Shown one piece after another: positions 14,500-23,400 of a stretch of DNA of 64,000 bases. The translations under genes were made by a program, and so were the position numbers. A model generated the notes under the pieces. The model did no database searches, had not been told where the DNA came from, and worked only from the letters and a program-made list of their open reading frames with translations. Each line of letters starts with the position of its first letter. The stretch's first letter is position 1. Source of the DNA: Tribonema minus (lineage: Eukaryota; Sar; Xanthophyceae; Tribonematales; Tribonemataceae); contig JAFCMP010000520.1 in the NCBI GenBank assembly GCA_017506865.1, positions 434,001-498,000 of the forward strand, written 5' to 3'.

Positions 14500-17400
14500 T
14501 GCCGCCGCCGCCACCGCCGCCACCGCCGCCGCCGCCGCCACCGCCGCCGCCGCCGCCAGGCGGCCGGGCGCGCACTCGCAGCCGCACCGTCCACAGGCCA
14601 AAGCACGGCAGCGGCATGCTGCCGGAGACGAAGCCGAGGTGCGCGGCGCCGAGGGAGACGCCGCGGGGGGCGCGCAACTGCGGACCGTCGGGGGCCTCCG
14701 GGGAGGGGGAGGGGGGGCCGGCGGGGGGGTGGCGGTCTTCGGGCGTCCACGGCTCGACTTCCGCGACGTCTTTGCGGTCCCTGCAGGGGGGCGGGGGGAG
14801 GGGGGTGTGGGGTGTGTGTGTGTGTGTGGGGGGGGGGGGGCGAGAGCTCCTGCGTGAGTAATCGTGCGACGCTTGCAGTGCTTTGTCCCTGACCGGAATG
14901 CAAGTGGGCGGGGGGGGGGATTGCGGGGGTGAGGTACGAGAGCTCTTTCGTGAGTAAACTTGCGGCACTTGCAGTGCTCTGTCCCTGACCTGGAAATGGC
15001 ACGAAATGCCAACCGCAAACTGACACGTGATTGTGACCTTGGCCCTGCTGCGCGTTCGCCACGCCAGGCGCTGCTGCGCCTTCGCCACGCCAGGCGCTGC
15101 TGCCAGAAGCGCCAAGCAGTACATCCTGTGCGCTGCATTGGCATCAGCTACCGCCTCACCTTCACTGCCGCAGCCCGCGGCGCCGGAACTGCGCAGCAGC
15201 GCCAAACTTCAATGCACTGCGCTGAGCACTGCTGCCATTGACCACTCTCACCTCCACCGCCACCAGTCCACGGCGCCGGAGTGCAGCTCCTGAGCGTTGC
15301 GCAGCAGCGCCAGAACTTTAACTTCAAACTAAAAAGCAGCGACGTAGCGCCAAAACTTCAATGCACAGCACTCAGCACTGCCACCGCTCTCACCTCCACC
15401 GCCAGCAGTCCACGGCGCCGCAGAGTGCAGTGCTCCTGAGCACGCTATGCAGCAGCGCCGATCTTTAACTTCAAACTAGGGACTTACGCAACGACGCAGC
15501 GTGGAACCTCAAATGCACAGCGCTCCGCGCTGCTGCCAGTCAGCTCCCGCTCCCTCTCACCTCCACCGCCACCAGGCCACGGCGCCGCACTGCAGCTCCT
15601 GAGCATTACGGGCAGCAGCGCCACATCTTCGACTCTACAGTGCTGAGCGCTGCACTCACCTCCACCGCCACAGGAGCTGGCGATAAAGTAGTGCAAAACT
15701 TCAACTCTGCAGTGCCAAACCTTCAACTCTACAGCGCTGAGCGCTGCCACTCACCGCCACCGCCACCAGTCCACAGCGCCGGAGTGCAGCTCCTGAGCAT
15801 TGCGCAGCAGCGCCAGCGAGCCGTCCGCATGGAAGGCGCGCACGGCGTCGATGAGGGCCTCGCGCTGCCGCTGGCCGTCGGCGCGCTGCAGCCTGCGGGC
15901 ACGTCACAGTTGAAGTTGGTGGGTGGAGGCTGTCGACACGTGAATCATCGTGTTGACCAGCGTCCCGCGCTGCCGCCCGTCAGCGCGCTGCAGCTTGCGG
16001 GCGATCGCAGGGGCATGTCACAGTTGAAGTCGGTGTCGTCAGACTGTGTGTTGAGTTGCGTAGTAAATCGATCAGCGCCTCGCGCTATTGCAGGCCGCCG
16101 GCGCGCCGCATGCAGCCGATGGCATGTCGCATTTTCATTGCTTTTGTTGAATTGCACTGCTGGAATGCGAATTCGCGGCTTGCTGACGAGATGCGCAGTC
16201 GTGTGCTTATGTGCTGGCCATCGGCGCGCTGCACATCAGTGACGCTTAGGCTGCTGAAGTGAGCAGGCGTATGGAACAGAGTGCGTAGTTTCTGCGGAGT
16301 GACTTGAGGGAAGCAGCGCGCAGCAGTGGAGGGCGACCGGGCACCTCACAGTTGAACTCGACGTATGCAGACTGCTCAACCTAACCCTAACCTAACCCCA
16401 ACCCTGACCCTACCCCTAAACCCTAACCCTGACCCGAAGCAAGACTTGCACAGTGACGGGGTCGACCTCAACTGTCTGTCACCCCCGCCAGGCGCGAGAC
16501 CGCCCCTTCCAGCTCTTCCCGCTGGCCCTCATGGCAAAACCGTTTCCAAATTCAGCTTCAAGACCAAGCAGAGACCAAACAAAGGTTTCCCCTGACATTA
16601 TACTTCAATCGACGGTGTCAACTTCACCTCTCCATCACCCCCGCCAGGCGCGATACTGCCCCCCTCAGCTTCTCGCGCGCGCCCTCGTGGCGTGACTATC
16701 TCAACCTATCTCTACCCGAACTTCAACACCATGTAAGAACTTGCTCGCCCGCCGACGTTGCATTTCAATCAATGGGGTCAACTTCAATCAACGGCGTCAA
16801 CTTCACCCTTCTGTCACCCCCGCCAGGCGCGATACCGCGCCCTGCAGCTCCTCGCCCGTGCCCTCACGGGGACACCCGACTCAACTTCATCTTCAATACC
16901 GAACAAAGTCTCCCCCTGACGTTAAATACTGCAATGGCCGTAGTCAACTTCACCCTCCGGCACCCTCGCCAGGCATGATATACCTCTTCCGGCTCCTCGC
17001 GTGCACCCGACCTATCTGCACCTCAACTTCAAAACCACGTTAAACTTCAACCGAGGGCGTCAATTTCACCTCTCCGTCACCCCTGCCAGGCGCGACACAG
17101 CCCCCTCCAGCTGCACAGGCGCGCCCTCAAGGCGCGATCTATCTCAACCTATCTCTACACGAACATCAACACCATGTAAAACTTGCTCGCCCCCTAACGA
17201 TAAACCTCAACTGACGTGGTCAACTTCACCTCTCCGTCACCGCCGCAAGGCACGAGTCAGCCCCCCCTGTACCTCGTCGCGCGCGCCCTCATGGCGCAAC
17301 CTATCTCAACCTCAACTTCGACTCCCCGTCAAACTCGCTCGCCGCCATAGCGTTCAACTTCAATCAACGACGTCAACTTCACCTCTCCGTCACCCCCGCC

Positions 17401-20400
17401 AGGCGCGACACAGCCCCCTCCAGCTCCTCGCGCGCGCCCGCAAGACCCTCCGCCGCCGCCCACGTGCCGCGCGCCGCCGCCGCTGCCCCCCCCCTCACCG
17501 CCAGCGCCCCTTCCACCTCCCCGCGCAGCGCCACCAGCGCCGACGCGCGCAGCACCGCCGCCACCTCCGCCGCCAGCGCCGCCGCCCTCGCCGCCGGCGG
17601 CGCCGCCGCCGGCGCCGCCGCCGCCGCCACGTGCGCCAGCGAGTGCCCGACGACGACGGGCAGCGGTGCGCAGCCATCACCGGCGGCGGCGGCGGCGGCG
17701 GCGCGCGTGGCGTCGCGGCGCAGCGCCAGGTCGCGCGCCGCGGGCAGCGCGGCGGCGTCGGCGGCGCGGCGGCGCGCGGCGGCGGCGTCGAAGCGGCCGC
17801 GCGCGGCGCGCAGGTCGGCGCGCAGCGCCGCGCGGCGCGTCGCGCGCAGGTGCGCGGCGCGCTTCTCCGTCTGCGGGGCAGCGCGGGCGGCGGCGGCGGC
17901 GGCGCCGCAGCAGCAGCGCTCAAGCACTCAGCACGTACGGCGGCGCTCAAAACGCGCGGAGCAACGCCCGTATCAGAAGTGCAAAGCGACGAGCACACTA
18001 GACACTATACATTACCTTGGTGGTGTTGCAGTCGGTCAGCGCGCAGAGACGCTCCGTCCCCGCGGCCTCCTCTTCACACACAGTACGAGGCGTCTCAAGC
18101 GCAGAGCGGCGTGCTGCGTCCGCAGCACGCACACACCAGCGCTCGAAACGCAACTGCAGCACCCGCATCGCAAGTGCGAAGTGGCGAGCACACAAGACAC
18201 GATGAATGTCTGCAGCACAGAGCTGTATGCTGCCTGCGCAGCGCGTACACAGACGACCGCAACTGCAGAGCAACACCCGCACCGCACATAACAATGTGGC
18301 GAGCGCACTGGTCATCAAAACTTGTGGCGAGCGCAATGGTCATTGCAGCTGGTCAGGGCACGGCGGCCACCCGTAGCACAAGTGCGGGGTGGTGAGCACA
18401 CTAGATATATCATATTCAATAACAAACTACCTCGGTGGCGTCGCGGTCCGTCAGCACGCGGCAGCGCTCCGCCTCCGCTGCCTCCTCCGCCAGCTGCTCA
18501 TTGTCGTCTGTCTGGGCGCTTGACGATGACGCAGCTACACTTGCAACAGGCTAGCAAGCAGCAACATTCTGCATCGCGGTGATCATAACGTACCTCGGTG
18601 GCGTCCCGGTCGGTCAGCGCGCGGCAGCGCTCGGCCTCCGCCGCCTCCTCCGCCAGCTGCCGCGACTCCGCCTCCATGCGCGCACGCGCCGCCGCGAGCG
18701 CCTCCTGCTCGCGCGCCGCGTCCGCAGCTTCACCGACGAGCGCGTCGTACAGCGCCTGCGGCGAATGGCATTGCAAATGAGCCGAGTCATTCACGTACTT
18801 CATTGCGCCGGCGCAGCAGTGCTTAGTCTGTTGAACTCACAGGCATACATAACCTCAGAAACACAGACCTGCGCGCGCGCCTCCGCAGCCGCCGCCGCAT
18901 CCGCCGCCGCAACTGCATCTTCATACTCCGTATAGTGCGGCGGCGCCAGCAGCCCCGCGCCGAGCAGCCTTCCGCCGTCGCCGCTGCTGTCTAGCTGCCG
19001 CTGCCGCCGCCGCCGCCGCCGGTAGTTCCGCCGCGGTGCCGCCGTCCAATCGGAGCCAGCGGGTGCGGCGGCGTCGGCCCATGCAGCGGCGCCGCCGACC
19101 CCTGCTCCTGGCTGCCCTGGGGTCTGGTCATCTGACGCGCTGCCGCCGCCGCTGCTGCCGCTGCCGCTGCCGCCGTCCGAGTCCCGCGCCTCCTCTTCCG
19201 AGCGCCGCGGCGACAGCAGCGGCGGCGGCTCAAAGATGCCAAGCGCTGCTGCCGCCGCCGCGCCGCGCGCCGACCCGCGCGGCGCCAGCGCCTGCTCCTC
19301 TAGCGCGCCCCACGCGCGCGCGCGCAGCTCGCGGCGGCGCGCGGCATCGCGCGGCGCGGCGGCGGCGGCGCGGCGCGCGGCGTTCGCAGCGGCGGCGTCC
19401 GCGCCCAGCGGCGGTCCACGGGCGGCGTGGTGCGCGGCGAGCGCGCGCGAGTGCGCCGCGCGCGCCGCGGCGCGGCGCCGCTCGCGCGCCTCCAGCGCCG
19501 CGCGCTGCTGCGCGGCGCGCTCCGACTGCCGCCGCCGCCGCCGGTGCCGCCGGTGCCACGCGAGCGGGCGTGCGGGAAAAGACGCGATGTAAGACGCGGT
19601 GTAAGACGCGGTGTTCGGTTCATGGTCAAGGTGAGGAGAGGCGTGTGACGACAGGCGCACATCAGCGCTCGACCGATCGCGCCCTGCGGTCGCTGGCGAC
19701 GGGGCGCGGGGAAGCCCGCGGGGGGCGCTCGCGCCGCGGCCCCACTGGCGTTGCTTGCCGCAGCGCCGCGCTCTATAGTCTTTGTTTCATTTGAGCTCAC
19801 GACGAAAATACGGACACTTTGTGGCGCGCAGCGCGTCCGCAGCAGCCGGAGGCGCGCACGACAGCTCTAGAGGCGCGCCGCACGGCGCTGCGCTGCCCCG
19901 CCGCCGCGCCCCTCGCGTGGCGCCCATTCCTTCTCGCCGCTCAGTCAGTGCTCACCGGCGCCGCCTTGCAAAGTCAATGGTGTGGCCTGTGCACCAGCGA
20001 GCAGCGAGGCACTGCTGAGGGGGCCTTACCCCTACCCCTACCTCTAACCCTACCCTCATCCTAACCGTGGCCCCAAATCAACCGCGACTCTCATCAAGCA
20101 AGTGACAGCGCTGTACGCTGAGCGCTGACGCAGCACCTGTGCATACGAACACACCCAGACGCTGAGCGCTGACGCAGTACCTGTACATGTGCTGAGCGCC
20201 GACGCGGTGACTGTACATGCGTACATACCTGCACGCTAAGCGCGCGCGCGTGGAACCCCGCGACTTCCTCTCCGCGAATTCACCACCCGACGCTGTCAAC
20301 TCGAACTCTATTACTTTCCCCAACCCTACCCCCCTACCCCCACCACAACCCCGACTTCCATCAGGCGAGTGTGTCCTCGTGCGGCATGCCGCCGAGCCCG

Positions 20401-23400
20401 TCACGACGCGCGCTGATGCCATGCATGCATACATACATACATACCTGCACGCTGAGCGCTGATGCAGTGACTGCGCATACATACATACCTGAGCGCTGAG
20501 CGCTGATGCAGTACCTGGCCACACATACATACCTGCATGCTGAGCAATGATGCGGTACCTGGGCATACATACATACTACGTCATACATACATACTACATA
20601 CCTGCACGCTAAGCGCGCGCGCGTGGAACCCCGCGACCTCCTCGCCGCGGCGCCGGTCCGCCTCAGTGCTCAGCAGCGCGCGCTTGATGGCGTCCGTTGG
20701 TGCGGCGTGCCGCAGCTCGCGCCGCCTGCCAAGGGGCAGCGCTCATCATAGAGGTGACATTGCTCAGCTCGATGGAGCGCCGGCAGCCAGCAAACACATG
20801 GCTCCATGTTCAAATTTGTTTGTTTATAGAATAGACGTGCTACATCTCAAAAGCTGCTGTGCTTAATGGCGTCTCATCGGCGCGGCGCGGCGCGCCGCAG
20901 CTCGCGCCGCCTGCGAGGCGCGCAGCGCTCACCACAGAGGCGACAGTGCTCAGCACAATGGAGCGCCGGCAGCCAGCAGCAACATGGCCAATGTTTGATG
21001 GATAAAGCAGATGTGCTACTGTCTCAGAGCTGCTGTGCTTGGCGGCGTCTCGTCGGCGTGGCACGCCACAGCGTTCGGCGCAGAAGCGGCGCGGCTCAGC
21101 ACAACAGAGCAGCAGCGCAGCGAGCAGAACACCAGCCTGTGCAGCAACGCTCGTCCTGCCCCCGCAGCGTCACGGTATTGGAAACTTCAGCGCTGCACGG
21201 TGGGCTGTGCCCTATACACTCACGGCAGCGCTCAGCGCGGCGCGCACCTCATCTTGGCGAGCGCGGCGTCGCACAGCGCGACCTCGTTGCACGCACGCCG
21301 CGCCGCCGCGATGTCGCCGTAGGTGCCTCCCATCTGCTACAACGACCTTTTTCTGCTTCAGGTCTCTTGAAATATGTATATAGAAGTAGTTTTACTGAAA
21401 AAGTGCTGCACATGGCAGCGCTCAGCGCGGCGCGCACCTCATCTTGGCGAGCGCCGCGTCGCGCCGCGCGACCTCGTCGCACGCGCGCCGCGCCGCCGCA
21501 ATGTCGCCGTAGATGCCGCCCATCTGTGCCTCCGCGGCGGCGACGTGCCGCAGCGCGCCGCGCCGCCGCCGCGCCGCGCGCACCCACGGCGGCGTCAGCA
21601 TGTCGCCCAGGTCCTCCGCTGCGAGGCGCAGCTCCTGCGAATCGCAAACGAGCCGCAGGCGGAGTCGCGATCACAGTTGATATGTTTCGGAGTAGTTGCA
21701 TGAAATTACCTTTCTGGCCTCGTGACAAGGAGTTGAAACTGAAGTTGTGCCGCGCGCACCCACGGCGGCGTTAGCATGGCGCCGAGGTCCTCCGCCGCGA
21801 GGCGCAGCTCCTGTGAATTGCAAACGAGCCGCAGGCAGAGTTGTGATCATTATGTGAAGATGCTGGTCTATCAATAGATGAATACAGGGGCGAGGGCTCA
21901 GTTGAAGTGTAGTTGAAGTTGCGCCGCGCGCACCCACGGCGGCGTCAGCATGGCGCCCAGGTCCTCCGCCGCGAGGCGCAGCTCCTGCAAGTGGTGCATG
22001 CAAGTCGCAGGCGGAGTCACGATCATTATCTATCAACCTGAATCAGACACTTCTACTTCTAGATACTTTTCCTGTTCCCGTGGCAGGAGAGCTCAGTTGA
22101 ACGTGAAGTTGAACATGTGCCGCACACGCCCGCGACGGCGCGAGCGTGCCGTCCAGGGCCTCCGCCGCGGCGCGCAGCTCCCGATTGGCGTGGTCGAGTC
22201 GCAGGTGTCATCGTGATTGTCGTACTTCAAAGCGGGGGGCGCCGTTGTTGGTTCGACCAAATATCGGAAGACTGCTCAGTGTCCACAAAAGATTCGCGGT
22301 GTGAGCGCGTCCTGCGGGGTCTATGTACGCAGCAAGGCGCAGCGCCTGATGCGTGGCGGGTGCTCATGTCGCAGGCGCCGCCTCTTAATCGCCATTGCGA
22401 CGCGGCGAGGTTTACACTTGAGGTTCAAAGGTGAAGTGCGGCGAAGCGCGGACTCACCTGAGAGAGGAGGCTCACGAGGACACCGCCATGGCGCGCGACC
22501 CGCGAGGCTTATATTTCAAGTTCAAAGGTGAAGTGCGGCGGAGCGCGGACTCACCTGAGCAACGAGGCTCGCGAGGCCGCCGCCGTGGCGCGCCATCAGC
22601 GAAGCGGCAAACAACTGTATACTCGAAGTTTGTAGGTGAAGTGCGGGGCACAGACTTGCCTGAGCGACGAGGCTCGCGAGGCCGCGCGGTAAAGTGCACA
22701 CTTGAAATTTAAAGGTAAAGTGCAGCGGAGCGCGGACTCACCTGAGCGACGAGGCTCGCGAGGCCGCCGCCGTGGCGCGCCACCAGCGCGAGCGGCGCAT
22801 TTGCCTTGCGCGCCGCGATGAGCGCCGCCTTCTCGTGCAGCCGGCTGACGCCCTGCGCGCGGAGCGTCACCCGCGGAGCATCACCACCACAGGAGCGTCA
22901 CCATCAGAGGAGCGTCACCATCAGAGGAGCGTCACCATGAGAGGAGCGTCACCACCAGAGGAGCGTCACCGCAAGAGGAGTGTCACCATGAAAGGAGCGT
23001 CACCACGCGCGTGCGGCAGCGGGGCGTCACTTCCCGAGGAGCGTCACCACAGGTGCGGCAGCGGCGGAGCGTCACCACCAGAGGAGCGTCACAGCGGGCG
23101 TGACGTGCGGCGCGAGAGCTGCATTCACGTTTCGAATGTGAGTATCAAATGAGTATAATTTATTCAATTGGTGGTGTTGGCGGGGCGCGGAAGTGCTCAG
23201 CAAAGCCAGCATCGGCGGCCCGCTGCGCATGTGGAGCAAGCCCGGTCGCTGCTCATCGCCGCGACGGAGCAGGCTGGGCCAGCGAAATGCCTCCGATGAC
23301 GCAGGGCCGACGGAGGCGCTGAGTCAGTCGTGTGGCTGGTGTCGGTCCCGCGTGCCTGCTTCCTTGTTTTGAGTGGACAAGCCCCCGGAGCACAGGCATG

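Noticed and set aside
13388-14892. 489- and 347-codon plus-strand ORFs
   Set aside because: They run through donor echoes and the antisense of exon 9; His/Pro/Arg content reflects repeated CTCCACCAGCGGCG units.
16475-17400. CRISPR-like array
   Set aside because: Spacing is regular, but the repeats are copies of a splice junction from the adjacent exon and the spacers are themselves related. The genome is eukaryotic.
17464-18291. 275-codon plus-strand ORF
   Set aside because: Opposite strand of exon 7 and its upstream intron; Ala/Arg composition from GCN repeats, no splice support.
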